Part shown: piece after piece, positions 1-11,144 of the stretch
Layout: each line of letters begins with the position of its first letter
How positions within the stretch are numbered: position 1 is the stretch's first letter
Origin: Oehlia diaphana
Lineage: Eukaryota > Glomeromycota > Glomeromycetes > Glomerales > Glomeraceae
Length of the DNA: 37,795 bases
Reading direction: 5' to 3'
Assembly (NCBI GenBank): GCA_003833135.1
Contig: QZLH01000070.1
Span: 135,177-172,971, forward strand
Position numbers and translations under genes: made by a program
The notes under the pieces: model-generated
What the model saw: the letters and a program-made list of their open reading frames with translations, nothing else
Told to the model about the DNA's origin: nothing
Database searches by the model: none

Positions 1-236
1 AATGTCCATTCAGAATATCAGGGTTCATGATATTGGAGTTTGGGATAAAATAATTCAGGATAAAAGAATTCGGGAAAATGGATGTTTCATATAATTCCAG
101 AAATTGAGATTCGGGAAATTGACATTCGGTAAAATGGAGTTTCAAGAAATGATCAATTTCTGGAAATAGGCATTCAGAAAAATGGATTCGGAAAAAGGTA
201 TATTCAGGAAAATGGTATTCGGAAAATGGTCCGACA
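1..236. repeat. Array of a divergent ATTCGGGAAAATGG motif
   Basis: The first ~236 bases are about a dozen imperfect copies of a 14-17 base motif of the form ATTCGGGAAAATGG (for example near 67-81, 113-135, 200-228), with spacing that varies. No open frame of note crosses it. It resembles the motif-rich ends of inverted-repeat elements elsewhere in the window, so it is probably one end of an element whose other end lies outside. The identity is inference; the reiteration is visible. Confidence 0.6.
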
Positions 237-680
237 AGGCGTCATAACTGCCCCAGAAAAAATTCTTCGATCACGTGACAATAATAACGATCATTTTAAT
301 TTGTAAATTATATATTATCTGTAATTTTGCATGCCCTACAAGTTTACTTAGGGTAATCTTTGGCTTTTTATATATATTTTTTCAAAATGATGGATTTTGC
401 AGAAATGGCATTAAAACCCTCTTTGGTATTCTAAGTAAACTTGCTCAGAAGGCAAAAATACATATATTTGCAAATTTTAGGGTCGTATAAAGCATGTGTT
501 AAGTTTTATTTGAAATCAACTATTTTAGTATATCTTTTAAAAAAAAATAATAATTTTCTGGTAGTTGATCGTCATAAGTCATCACGTGAATATCATAGTT
601 TGGTGCACAATATGTAATAAGGGAAAATTAAAAATCCCGTCAACCCGAAATTCATCGTACAGTACAATATGTACAATATA
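237..680. other. Non-coding stretch
   Basis: AT-rich sequence with no convincing gene. A 71-codon frame at 275-490 has no recognisable motif and a composition like the surrounding DNA. Two TCACGTGA octamers are present at 271-278 and 582-589. Confidence 0.5.
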
Positions 681-1970
681 CAGTGTGACAAACAAAACCG
701 GAATTGCCATAAGGCCGGAAAATTTTAGATTCTCGTGACATAAAATTTAAAAATGACCCGGCCGGCACGAGAATCTAAATTTTTTTTTGCCCACATGACA
801 ATCTCACCAAATTATATGTAAAGCAGGTGGAAACTCATCAATAATAAATAAATATGAATTTATCTTATTATAATTAAGCTTATAATTATATATATATTTT
901 TTTTTATTTAAAAATATTTTATAACTTTTTTTCGCATAAAGTACTTTACAGTTTACTCGCTTTATAACGAAGTGAGTGTGGTTTGGCCAATCAGACCTTC
1001 GTTATAAGAAAATTCGTTATTTCTATAACGAATTATTCGGTATAGCATTATAACATAAGAAAATTCGTTAAACATAACTGGAAAAATCTGGTATGGCTTG
1101 GAAAATTTGGTATATTGCGGTATATTGTATAACAACATATAACGTATGCACTTATGTTACACAAAATTTCTTCGTTATATTAAAAAAAAATTCGTTATAA
1201 AGAGAAATTCGTTATAATAAGAGTCATTTTTATATTATACGGTCTATAGATTACTTCGTTAAACGGTATACAGCATTTTATTAGTAATATTCGGTATAAC
1301 AAGATTTTTTTTATATGTTAAAATCGGTACAACGCTGAAGATCCGCTATATTAAGAAATCCGCTAAATTATAAAGCGAGTAGACTGTATATTGTTAAAGA
1401 ATTTTTCTTATTCATATTTATATTTTTCCCATTGAATTTGCATCTATTTTTAAATTTATGAATTTCATTTCAAATTTTTCTTTAAAATCAACATTTGTAG
1501 TTAAGTTTCTTAAAAAGTAAAAAAGCACTAGAGTTCTAAATGATGTCAAAATGTGGCCTAATATTCAAGTTTATTTTACACTTAAAACAAAACCATTTTT
1601 TATCATTTAAAGTAAACTTCACGCAGCATTTTTTACTATATACCGATATTGTGATAATTTGAAGAATAAAATTCCCATCATTATATCATAAATGTCTCTT
1701 TACTGCAGATTTTTTGGCATTATTTTTAACAATATTTGAGTATTTTAAATAAAATCTAATCCACCAATGTTTTATAAATGTAATTTAATTTTCTGTAAAT
1801 AATTATTGCTAATTTTTCAAAAGATAATAAAGTGTTTATAACTTCAAAAGATTTCAAAATGTAGCCTTGGATCTCAAGTCTACTATACAATGTAAATTGA
1901 GTTTATTTTGAGCGTATAACATTCATTTTATCACGTGAAAAATTTTCCGGTTTTTTTTTGCAACGCACTG
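681..1970. mobile_element. TA-flanked inverted-repeat element, CAGTG ends, with a second element nested in it
   Basis: The left end CAGTGTGACAAACAAAACCG at 681 is matched in inverse by the right end near 1947-1970 (CCGG, a T-run, then CACTG). Both ends are flanked by TATA/TA, as expected of Tc1/mariner-type insertion at TA. The ~1.29-kb body has no transposase frame, so it is non-autonomous. It contains another complete element (949-1386), a hairpin with arms TTAGATTCTCGTG/CACGAGAATCTAA near 727-780, and a TCACGTGA octamer at 1931. The pairing of two ends this far apart is likely but not certain. Confidence 0.6.
949..1386. mobile_element. MITE with CAGTTTACTCGCTTTATAA ends
   Basis: The left terminus CAGTTTACTCGCTTTATAA and right terminus TTATAAAGCGAGTAGACTG are inverted copies with one mismatch, each bordered by TA. 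The 438-bp interior has many copies of TTCGTTATA or its variants (TTCGGTATA, ATTCGTTAAA) and no gene. TA borders and CAGT ends suggest mobilisation by a Tc1/mariner-type transposase. It lies inside the 681-1970 element, so it inserted later. Confidence 0.8.
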
Positions 1971-2914
1971 TATATGGATTTCTGATTTGGAAAGAAAAAG
2001 GTTATAATGTTCGATGAACTGACACTAAGAAAAATTAACTTTATTATGAGTAGGATTCTCAGTACTAACAGCGAAAACATAGTTCATGTTTTTTTTCCAA
2101 CTTTTTAAATATCCTTAACATGTGATGCACGAAAATTCGGCAATAATTTTAGCAATTTTAAAGAATTCTTCATAACATTCCTTATTTACGCCATCGAAAT
2201 TAAATTATTAGTATTTAAATTGGATGCGTTAGTTCACGAATTTTGTTATAAAAAAAATTTGGCATCTAAAAGTAGGATCCCGAACTATATATAGGTAAGA
2301 TGCAGCCAAAAGAAATTTATTATCAGTCATCTGTTGTTTTTTTCATGACCTGAATTACGATATAATGCCAGTTGATGTTTAAAAAAGGTAATAAATTCTG
2401 GCCGACGTTATCTATAATAGAAAAGATCTACCTTAATTAGTAAAATTATGCATAGCCAGTATGCTTCAAATTTAAGTAATGGTGCACAAAATAATTGTTT
2501 GTTTACATATTGACGTACTATTTTTTCTTTTATTCACTACTTAATTTAGCAGTTACATAATCGTAATATAATAATTAATTGTACATGCATGTAACAAACG
2601 AAAACATAATACTTATAAAAAAATTTTCTTAGACAATTAAATAATTTGTGGCATAATTGAATTCTCTACCGTTCGACTACTATTAACCTACCGTGATAAA
2701 AGGTAATTATTTGTGAGAATTTGCCAAAAGAAATTATGCAAACCACGTAACTTAGATACTTAAAATGATAATATATCTTAAAAAAATTTCGAATACTTAT
2801 ATGTAAATCTTAGAATCATAATAAATGCATACATGTACTAAAACGAATATAACATAAAATTTTTAATTCTACGAAAATAAATTGCGATGTTGTTTTCAAA
2901 TTTGCCAGCGTGAA
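1971..2914. other. Gene-free stretch downstream of HMG gene 1
   Basis: No coding frame, RNA gene or clear repeat was seen. It includes the 3' flank of the minus-strand HMG gene, where AATAAA-like signals are frequent but not diagnostic in such AT-rich DNA. Confidence 0.4.
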
Positions 2915-3532
2915 TTAATTTCCAAGTAAACGGTCAATTGTTTGTTCCAAATATCTAATGTACTCTCGGTCACTAAATGTTGAATTCGCATTATACAAGG
3001 TGCTAAAATTTTGAAAAGAATCAACTAAGGGGATGTCAGAGGACATGTCATTACTGCTGGCGTTAGGAAAACTAAAATTAGTGTTAATATGTTGAACTTC
3101 AACATGTTCCTCTTCTCTTCCTACGTCAAAATTTACATTTCTCTCTTGGTTAATTACCACATTGCTCACATGTTTATCCAATATGATTTGTACATTATTT
3201 TTATTATAAATTAATTTCGCCTCATTAACTAGTGATTCATAAAACTCTTTTACGTATTTGGGTTCCATATTCCAATGATTTTTAGCGATTTTGGAAACTT
3301 TACCCACAGAAGGTGTTTTAAAATTTTTAATACGATATTCTTTCATCAACGCCATTCTATACGCGATAAAAGCGTTAGGAAACACTTTTGGCTTGTTATT
3401 TGTATTAACTTTTTTGATTAGGTCGCTAATCGTTAAAGTCGGAGGAAATGATGGTTTGATATCGGTGAGAGATTCAACATTGATTGAAGTTTCACGTTTG
3501 TTATTTTTTTGTTTTAAGAAAGTCTTAGGCAT
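2915..3532 (-). CDS. MATA-type HMG-box protein (copy 1, intact)
   Basis: A 205-residue single-exon gene. The basic N-terminus (MPKTFLKQKNNKR) leads to an HMG box at about residues 49-118, visible as PKVFPNAFIAYRM, EYRIKNFKTP, VSKIAKNHWNMEP and VKEFYESLVNEAK. The invariant-type Trp is at residue 87. A polar linker follows, then a conserved C-terminal helix (about 187-205, DREYIRYLEQTIDRLLGN) with heptad-like hydrophobics. HMG boxes of this class bind and bend DNA and are expected in the nucleus. The family includes fungal mating-type and Ste11-like regulators, but a mating role for any one copy cannot be read from sequence. The box is the most divergent in the window (NFKTPSVG where the others have NCKLPPMG), so it left the cluster early. 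The start is chosen because MPK matches the other copies. Confidence 0.9.
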   Translation of the reverse strand: MPKTFLKQKNNKRETSINVESLTDIKPSFPPTLTISDLIKKVNTNNKPKVFPNAFIAYRMALMKEYRIKNFKTPSVGKVSKIAKNHWNMEPKYVKEFYESLVNEAKLIYNKNNVQIILDKHVSNVVINQERNVNFDVGREEEHVEVQHINTNFSFPNASSNDMSSDIPLVDSFQNFSTLYNANSTFSDREYIRYLEQTIDRLLGN

Positions 3533-3592
3533 ATTGTAGATTTTAATTTGCTTAAAAAAGTTCTTAGACTTAAAAATATTGAATCGACTAAA

Positions 3593-4100
3593 CCATGCTT
3601 TTTATAACAAATCATAGGAACTTGACACGATAATCATAATAGGAGAAAATAACTATCTTTATTTTACTATTGCTGATTGTCAACTAAAATATGCTTTTTA
3701 TAAAAAGAAAGAAATGAAACATTTAAGTAGTAGGATATCTAAAAAATAACTATTTTTTCTTACTAATGCTGATTGTTATAGCTGTTTGTATTTTTTACAG
3801 CAGAAGACAATTAAAAACTAAAATAATTTGTTATTTCTTGTATCAACTATACTGTGCTTTCTATAGGAAGGAATGAATCATTTAAGTTAAATAATAGGAA
3901 TTCTACACAATGAGAAGAAAATGTTTTACTAACTTTGATTGTTATAGCTGATTGCATTTTTTACAAACGACAATTAGAAACTAAATAATTTAGGAAAATA
4001 TGTTCATCTAAGCAATAGGAATTCAGCACGTTAGGTAAGAATAGCTATTTTGTTTATTGATTGTTATAGCTGATTGCATTTCAATTAGAAACTAAAAACA
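3593..4100. repeat. Degenerate ~120-bp tandem repeat upstream of HMG gene 1
   Basis: Four decayed copies of a unit containing TGCTGATTGTTATAGCTG, a TTTTTTACA tract, GACAATTAGAAACTAAA, and AATAGGAATTC with its variants can be followed near 3593-3690, 3725-3830, 3890-3985 and 4005-4100. It sits directly 5' of the minus-strand HMG gene, in what would be its promoter region. Any regulatory effect is unknown. Confidence 0.6.
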
Positions 4101-4515
4101 TTCATAACATTATAGAAGTTTGTAGAATTCTATAATTTCTAGAAAAAATACGCTTAGTTTATTATGATTATTCAAATTGTTTTACATAATTAGCAATTAT
4201 TCCGGTAGAGTTTATTTATCATTGCGTTAACTTACAAAAAACTGATTATTTAATTGTTACGATACTGTATTTGGATACATTCTATATACAGTATAGTATT
4301 ATTTTGTGCAACATTAGCATAATATGCATATAGTATTTAATCATGTACAACAATGTGTGAACGAAAATCTTTTCCAGATGAACAAAAAATTTAATAACGA
4401 ATAACCGTAAACAATTAAATATAAGATTTTAAAAAATATAATGAAATAAAAGTCTATATGATATTCTAGTTCGCTTGACAAATGACTTTTCAAACGGGGT
4501 TTAATTTCCCGTATA

Positions 4516-4717
4516 CAGCTGATTTCAAAAGGTCGGGACACTTATTTAAAAAACTTGGAAATATTCGGTAAAGCTCGATATAAAATAAAAATTATACGCT
4601 AATTTTGGAGTACCATTCCGAGAATGGTGGTATAATTTTATCTTATTTGAACTTTACCGAATATTTCCGAGTTCTTTAAAATTTGCTAAGTGTCCCGACC
4701 TTTTTGAAAATCAGCTG
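4516..4717. mobile_element. MITE family A (CAGCTGATTT ends), copy 1
   Basis: The termini are CAGCTGATTTC and its inverse GAAAATCAGCTG, both bordered by TA. The outer ~30 bases of each side also pair (AAAGGTCGGGACACTTA against TAAGTGTCCCGACC, approximately), and so do inner blocks such as GGAAATATTCGGTAAAG with CTTTACCGAATATTTCC, so the 202-bp element can fold into one long hairpin. It is non-coding. Copies 2 (11716) and 3 (29681) have the same ends. The TA target suggests Tc1/mariner mobilisation. Confidence 0.88.
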
Positions 4718-5912
4718 TAACATGTAAAACGGATGATCGGCAGGAAAAGGAATTTAGCGACCGCGATAGCACGATAGCAATCAAGAGAAAATAAATGTGG
4801 TCCATATGTCATAAAATGAAGTATCTTAAAAATATGATAGCGCCTTGTCAGCAGTGATTTATAAATATAACAAAAATAATAAGAAATAATAATTTTTTGG
4901 TGCAATGTTCATTAGACAAAATATAGTACATTCGGCGAAATGGCTTTCGACGTAATGTCCTGATACCCAATAGAATGTCCTTCACTACGCTCCGAAAAAT
5001 AATTAATGTAAGCTCGCCTAAATCATTGGGACGACCTACTTTCATTTTAAAATGCTCTAAGTAGCTACACGCGCAGATAAAATAGTATGAAAAGAAAGGT
5101 AAATGACCAGCAAGAAGAAAGTAATAGTTAATCTATAAACAAATCCGCCCATATATTCTTTCACTTAAAAAGTGTCGTACGTAAATACTATCGTCAATAT
5201 AATTATTCTATTATAAAAGAGATAATAAAATTTTAATGAGCTAAAAAATATATTAGGTGACATAATAAGGACAATATAACAAACGAAAAAAATAACGAAA
5301 TTAGGTTAAAAATTTTTTTGTCGATCATCAATGACAATCAAGTTGATGATTGGTGTCTTGTGGAGGCCGATTATATAAAAAGAAAAAAAGTTGAAACAGC
5401 GATCTTCATGCTGTTAATCACCATTTCCACGTGGAGAGGTCGCAACTAAGGAAGAGAGAAATTATTCCAAGGAAGTTAAAGCTGAAAAACAGCGACGAAA
5501 AGTTATGGGAAATGTCTGTAGACAAATTCCGTGTGTTGTATATAAGAAGCAAACTAGCAAATCGAATTGGTGTAAATATTTTATTTGTTCCAAAAATTCG
5601 ACACAAATACTTGACAATGAAAAATAAACGAAAACATTAAAACAAGATAGAAAGAGTTCTTACACTGTTTTACTTGTTTATAAGGTTATTTGGGGTAGGA
5701 GTTTCTTATTTTCGACGGCAGAAAACGAAATAGTGTGGTAAAATTATTTTCCCAAACACTACAAGAAATAATTATAGCCGTTACTTAATCTAACCGTTTT
5801 TCCGTAAAGCACTATTTTTCACCGGGAACCCCGTGCATAGTGTACACAGTACAGTATTGGAGATCGTAAAATTCCAACTTTTCAATCCAAATAGAATTTC
5901 CATTGGAAATTA
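4718..5912. other. Gene-poor stretch with one weak open frame
   Basis: No recognisable gene. The only frame with a coding-like look runs from about 5389 to 5640 (plus strand), a charged, Lys/Arg-rich reading with no ATG near its start; a GTG at 5431 would give 69 residues. It matches no family I recognise and may be a decayed exon or chance. A minus-strand 65-codon frame at 4848-5045 is equally unconvincing. Confidence 0.35.
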
Positions 5913-6021
5913 GGGCAGTGACATTTATTACGTAATATTTTAGGGGGTGGGGTATTTGAAGGTCATATAACATATAAGTGTAACGTAAGATTTTACATAT
6001 TCGTAATAAATGCCACTGCCC
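5913..6021. mobile_element. Short MITE with GGGCAGTG ends and TTA duplications
   Basis: The 20-base ends GGGCAGTGACATTTATTACG and the inverse of GGGCAGTGGCATTTATTACG differ at one position. Each side is bordered by TTA, a three-base duplication typical of PIF/Harbinger (Tourist-like) elements. The element is 109 bp and non-coding. It differs from the TA-flanked elements nearby in both ends and target. Confidence 0.8.
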
Positions 6022-6237
6022 TTACCAATACCACATATTTCCATATATAAAAACATGTTCATTGAATCGAAGGTTCCACTTGTAGATCATGATGTAACGG
6101 AAATTACAGTCCCTGCAGATCACTCGATGACACGTTAATATTATGGAATCTTTTTGGAAACGAGATTGATGGGTCACGCTTCATTCACAAATCTTTGAAT
6201 TTCATCCAGATCTACATCCACTGTTCACATGAGGTCT

Positions 6238-6738
6238 AACAAAATCCCGGCAACCATAAAATCGGACAGTCTACAATCCCGACACCAAGTTCCTGACAAA
6301 TCCAAATCCCGTTGAAATAAAATCCGGATAGTCGCAAATTCTGACAGTTAACAATCATGACAGTCAAAGTCCCAAAGTTCATTTTTTTAAAGAAAAAAAA
6401 TTATATAAATTTTCCAATTAAGTATATAATTTTAAAAATGCAGTGACGCAGTAACGAGTTAATTTATTCAACATTATTAAAATATAATTTGTAAATTTTA
6501 TTAATACCAATGTAAATTGTTTGCAAATTTTATCATCTAACGTCACTATATTATTAATGAAAATTAAAAGAAAAATTTTTTAATCTTAGTTAAAAGGAAC
6601 ATGTACTTACTAAACTATATAATTACATTAAAAAAATTAACCTCAATTCTCAAATCATCTGATCGAATCTCAGTCAGGATTTTGGCTGTCAAGATTTTAG
6701 ATCATCGGGATTCTGTGACTGTCAGAATTTTGTTTCAA
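6238..6738. repeat. Inverted-motif element built of AAAATCCCGACAGTC-like units
   Basis: The left side (6238-6375) repeats units such as ACAAAATCCCGGCAACC, AATCCCGACACC and AATTCTGACAGTTAAC. The right side (6660-6738) carries the same unit inverted (GACTGTCAGAATTTTGTTTC, TCATCGGGATTCTG). The middle is AT-rich and non-coding. It is best read as a non-autonomous element whose ends are arrays of a short motif. No clear target duplication was found. Confidence 0.55.
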
Positions 6739-7488
6739 GTATATTGAATGTTAATGAATTAAAAATTTCAATTTACCTCCTATGGTTGAGTTTCTTAAAT
6801 CATCACAGATTAAACAAAATTTCAAATTATCTTACAAAAAAAAATGGTCAAGATAATTAAGAAAGCATAAATTGCGACGCAGATATGGAAATGCTGTAGT
6901 TCAATTGATAGTAATGAAATTAGTCTTCCTAGTGTCAGTTCAACCTATTCAATGACATTTCCTAGCTAGTTCTTATCACGTGACTTTATAGTAAAATAAG
7001 GCCTCATTTATGTAGTCTATTAGGAATTTGGGATTGGTGCGGTGCTCTTAGAGCATCTCCGTTCTTTCTTATTTTACCACCAAGTGACATCGCCTTGTAG
7101 CGATTTGGTTATCAGTTGTTAAAGTTACTTTTGATTTTAGTTAGTAATTTCTTTATAATTTGTACTGTAACCTCGTTCACTTTGTGAAATAAAATAAAAA
7201 TTATTATAGCATGTTGGAGAAATTAATTGGCCATTTATTTGGAATACTTGGAAATTAATCCATTGCACACAAAATTTAAAGATGGGACAATATTTATTCT
7301 CATTCTAACTTCCTAGAATCCCTGCATTTTTTCCGGGAAAAATTGGATACTTGGATTTAACTTTAAAAAAAATCTGTTTGAAAATCTTTTACAGTGTGAT
7401 TATTAAAGAAAGTAATATATAATGAAATTTACTAAATATTTATGTTGTGGCTCAAGTATCGATTTGCAATTTTGCATCAGTTGATATC

Positions 7489-7517
7489 TGACGTGCGTCA
7501 GTACCTGACGCGCGTCA
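7489..7517. other. Two TGACGYGCGTCA palindromes five bases apart
   Basis: TGACGTGCGTCA and TGACGCGCGTCA are separated by GTACC. The second is a perfect 12-base palindrome. The GC content is far above the surroundings. The TGACG half-site is what CREB/ATF-type bZIP proteins recognise, but no neighbouring gene supports a regulatory role. Confidence 0.4.
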
Positions 7518-7759
7518 CCTGGATCACACAATAAAGTTTTCCATAATAAACACTTTCCTTTATTAATAAAATTACTTCTTATTCTATAAATAAATTTATA
7601 TCAAAATAAATTATACTTATTATGAAAATTTTATACTTATATGATTACATATCGTAAAATTTACTTGAAAAACTTGTTAATTTATAATTAATTTTGAATG
7701 AAGACTTTCCATGAATTTGAGTCTAATCAAACTGATATTTTAGGATTACATATATAATA

Positions 7760-7826
7760 GTAATTGGGTAGGGGGGTTGAAATATCAGCGAACTTCGATT
7801 GATATTTTAACCCCCTACCTAATAAC
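7760..7826. mobile_element. Very short foldback element
   Basis: The arms AATTGGGTAGGGGGGTTGAA and (inverse) TTTTAACCCCCTACCTAAT continue through AATATCA/TGATATT. They pair across nearly the whole 65-base unit with a ~12-base loop. The G-run arms stand out from the AT-rich surroundings. It is probably a minimal MITE. Confidence 0.6.
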
Positions 7827-8786
7827 TGTGTCATTATGCAGACGTCCGAGATCATATTCTATATGAAAAGCATAGTTACAGTAATTAATCTATATGACGT
7901 AATGCGTCAAAAATATCAAAGATATTTACGCAATAATAATTTATCTATAAAATATCAGTATGTTAAAAACAACATGATCCTATTTGGCTGCATAATAATT
8001 TGTAATAGGATCATGCAGATTTTCATAACCGACATTTTTATTATCATAAGCATAACAATAATACTGTACATGATTATACATAATTGATATAATGAGGGTG
8101 GAGTAAAAAATAATGTCTTAAATGAAAATTTTTATAGGAAAAGATAAAACTTATAAAGTGGATTAAAAATAGCATAAAATGAATTTATAGAAAGTTAAAT
8201 ATAAAGCTTATTTATAAGTTATAAATGCATGCATGCATGAAACGTGATTGGAATCGATTATCGAATCTTTGTAGATTCGATTGTTTATTCTTAAAAGATA
8301 ATCCATTTTAAGCTTTAATAATTATTCCATGATCAGTAAATATATAAATTCTGAATTAAAATTGTAAAATCTATTATATCGTTACTAATACCAAACTATG
8401 ATCATTGCCGATCATTTCGTCGTTTTTAAGTTTTTATCGATCAATTTTTCTTTTATGAAAATATTTTAAATCATGCATTTAATTTTTGGATGCAATATTG
8501 AATTAATTTTTTATTTAATTTCAATTTTCTCTTCAACAAATGAGATTCGATTTTGATTCGATTATCGATTCCCGAATCCCTAGTCAAAACGATACCACTT
8601 TTATTGGATGTGGGGCTATATCAGTCACAAGTTCCTTCATTGATTGGTGAAAATGGCCACTACGTGGCCCATTTTTAGTATTCAGTCAGATATACAGTAA
8701 CTACTCCATAACATTTACATTAATATTGTTAATCTTTTTTTCCCAAACGACTTTTAGTCCAGCTTACTGCGCTTAGTATCTATGTA

Positions 8787-9125
8787 CAGCCAGATCTCAA
8801 ATCGGAAATCGGTGATTATATAGAGGAGTGATTATATAGAGATATCTGAAATTATTCCGGCCGGAATTATAAACATATTAAAATTCTGGCCGAATATAAT
8901 GCCGGTCGGAATTCCAAATTTCCTAATAAGGAAATTACCCGAAATTGTGATTTTCCAAAAATTATGTTATATACGGCCAGAATTATAATTTATAGGTGAT
9001 TGTGAGAGGTTTTTTAAGTAATAAGAGGTAAATTTATATTATTAAAAATCCTTTTTGAAAAAATTAGTGCTTAAAAATTAGTGCTTATAAAGAGTTGCGA
9101 CTATAACTATATGAAGGTCTGACTG
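8787..9125. mobile_element. MITE with CAGYCAGAYCT ends
   Basis: The left end CAGCCAGATCT and right end AGGTCTGACTG are inverted copies with two differences, both bordered by TA. The 339-bp interior is non-coding. It contains the direct repeat GTGATTATATAGAG near the left end and several copies of a motif like AATTCTGGCCGGAATTATA between about 8860 and 8995. Confidence 0.75.
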
Positions 9126-9190
9126 TAGTTTCCTTCCACAAGCATCACTAAAAAATTTGATATAAGTTTGTATTAGTAAAATCCATTAAT

Positions 9191-9419
9191 TCGTGATCCA
9201 CGAGTCAACTGCAAACGATCTGCAAAAAATGAGAATCTGGCGTGGCGTCAAATAAAAGTAAAAATTATGTGAAAAAATTATTGTAAAAATCAAAGTATTT
9301 GAAACTTTGGGATAAATATTATGTATTAAGGAATGAAAATCGGGTATTAGAGAAAAATTACTAATGATCGACATAAATTTGCACCATGAATTTTTTTGCA
9401 GTTGACTCACGGATCACGC
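9191..9419. mobile_element. MITE of the GTGATCC family
   Basis: The left end TTCGTGATCCACGAGTCAAC continues into TGCAAA. The right end TTTGCAGTTGACTCACGGAT continues into CACG. They pair over ~24 bases. TTAA precedes the left end, as in the related element at 33531; the right border has drifted. A 74-codon minus-strand frame fills it but looks like chance. Confidence 0.75.
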
Positions 9420-9699
9420 ATTTTTCAACATGACAAACATCACTCAATTGATCGCAGTCACATGCGTACTTACGATTTGTGACCTGGACCAAAAAAAATA
9501 CAAATATCAATTTTGCCAATTATTTTTATTATACATATATACTGTATTATATAGTATTGGGCAGGGGCAATATTGTGTCATGGATCGTCACTATTGATCG
9601 ACTCATCGACATGATTTTTTCTTTCTTTCATTTAACAATGACAAGTAAAACGTTTAACAAAACGGGAGCTTCCGATTATGATCGCAAATTAAAAGTTAT

Positions 9700-10050
9700 T
9701 TAAAATAAGAAAAAAAAATGATTTCCGTTTTAAGTAATTTTTTTTAAAAAAATTACTTGTTTTTAGTTGTTTTCATTTTTAATTAAAAAGAACGATTTTT
9801 ATGAAATAATCGGTTGTTTTTCATTTTTATTAAAGATAATAAAAAAGAATTTTTTTTTTGTTTAATTAATAAAAAAAAAAAAAAATAGTTTTTTCATTTT
9901 TAGTAAGAAAAGGACGATTTTTTTTTATGAAAAAATCAGTTGTGTTTTCATTTTATTAATTAAGTTTTTTTTCATTTTAATAAAAAAAAAGGACGATTTT
10001 TTTATGAAAAAATCAAGTGTGTTCATTTTTAAATAAAAAAAAATGATTTT
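9700..10050. repeat. Degenerate tandem repeat in A/T-rich DNA
   Basis: Four or five diverged units contain A-run, GGACGATTTTT, ATGAAAAAATCAGTTGTG and TTCATTTTTA in order, spaced roughly 60-70 bases apart. It is non-coding and the borders are vague. Confidence 0.55.
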
Positions 10051-10386
10051 TTTCGTTTTTCTAAATTAGGTCGGGGTGATCTGTATTCAGTAGGGGGGTT
10101 CGGTTTAATTAACTGATAATCATTTCACCGATAATTATTTAACCGCGATATTTCACTTACTAGATTACTTAACCGTCATGAGGTATTTGTAATTATATGT
10201 TATATTCTAAAAAGAGACGCGTATAATTAATAATAATAAACAAATGGATATTATCCATACACGATGAAAAAGAGATAAGAAAAAAAATTGTGTATGAAAC
10301 AATTTTCTTTTATACAAATTATATTAAGAAATATTAAATACAGTTAATATTGACATAATTCAGGGACTAATTGATATTTATACATC

Positions 10387-10715
10387 TGATAAGGGGATGG
10401 CCAGAAATGACGCCATTTCCTAAGGGGGGAGGGGGTTAAGACACAAAATTACTTTTTTGACCCTCCTCGTGTTATTTTTTTGACTCGTATATACTGTAGG
10501 AGGGTCAAAAAAAGGATGTCGTACAGGGTCAAAAAGATAATTTTTGCAATTAAGTCCATGATGATGTTACACATTTTCCATTTTTAGACACTTGTAATTA
10601 ATATAATTCTAGCCAAAATTATGTTATAATTTATTTCCTAAAATGAATGATGACATGGGGGGAGGGTCAAAATCCTAAAATTTGAATCACGTCATTTCTG
10701 GCCATCCCCTTATCA
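10387..10715. mobile_element. MITE with perfect 26-bp terminal inverted repeats
   Basis: Bases 10387-10412 (starting TGATAAGGGGATGGCC) are exactly repeated in inverse at 10690-10715. Inside, GGAGGGTCAAAA-type units recur in both orientations (for example TTTTTTGACCCTCC near 10454 and GGAGGGTCAAAA near 10499). No clear target duplication borders the repeats. Identical ends suggest recent activity. It is non-coding. Confidence 0.85.
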
Positions 10716-11144
10716 AAATTTTATCGGATCATGTACGTAAACTCATTTATCCATTTTAGTTTTTGATATTATTTAATGTTTTCTGTATATAAAAACTGTA
10801 TGTATGATGGTTATTAGGTTATGTATTTATAAATTAAAGCAACGTTTATGCTATGATATTCAAAATAATGAATTTAAAGCAACCTTAATTTTGTAATGAT
10901 ACTTTTGATGATTCTTTTAATGCATTTAAATAATAAAAATACGTGATTGTATTTCATATAATCAAATAGTAAAAAAGAATTATATATATATAAACATATA
11001 TATTATAATAAAAAGTGCGTAGTATTAAAAATGTTTAGCCAAATCAATTTATAAATAGTCACGTGATTAGGCGGTAAAAAAAATTTTACCACCTCTCGAT
11101 GTTATTATTTAGCAAAATTTTAAATAGCAGTTTTATGTTAAATT

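Larger units (their letters stand above)
6739..8786. other. Gene-free stretch
   Basis: No convincing gene. The 83-codon frame at 7836-8087 is rich in Ile, Tyr and Asn, as expected by chance in this DNA. It contains a TCACGTGA octamer (6976), the paired GC-rich palindromes at 7489-7517, a small foldback at 7760-7826, and an imperfect hairpin ACATGATCCTAT/ATAGGATCATGC near 7972-8018. Confidence 0.45.

Noticed and set aside
3291..3539. 82-codon frame antisense to HMG gene 1, similar to a 97-codon frame antisense to HMG gene 5 (34460-34753)
   Set aside because: The similarity is fully explained by conserved codons of the sense HMG genes; the products look like random hydrophobic sequence.
5431..5640. 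69-codon frame as a gene
   Set aside because: It needs a GTG start, lacks any recognised motif and has an open frame opposite it; kept only as a note in the regional entry.
7836..8087. 83-codon frame as a small membrane protein
   Set aside because: Ile/Tyr/Asn-rich composition is what AT-rich DNA gives by chance; it crosses a hairpin and has no motif.
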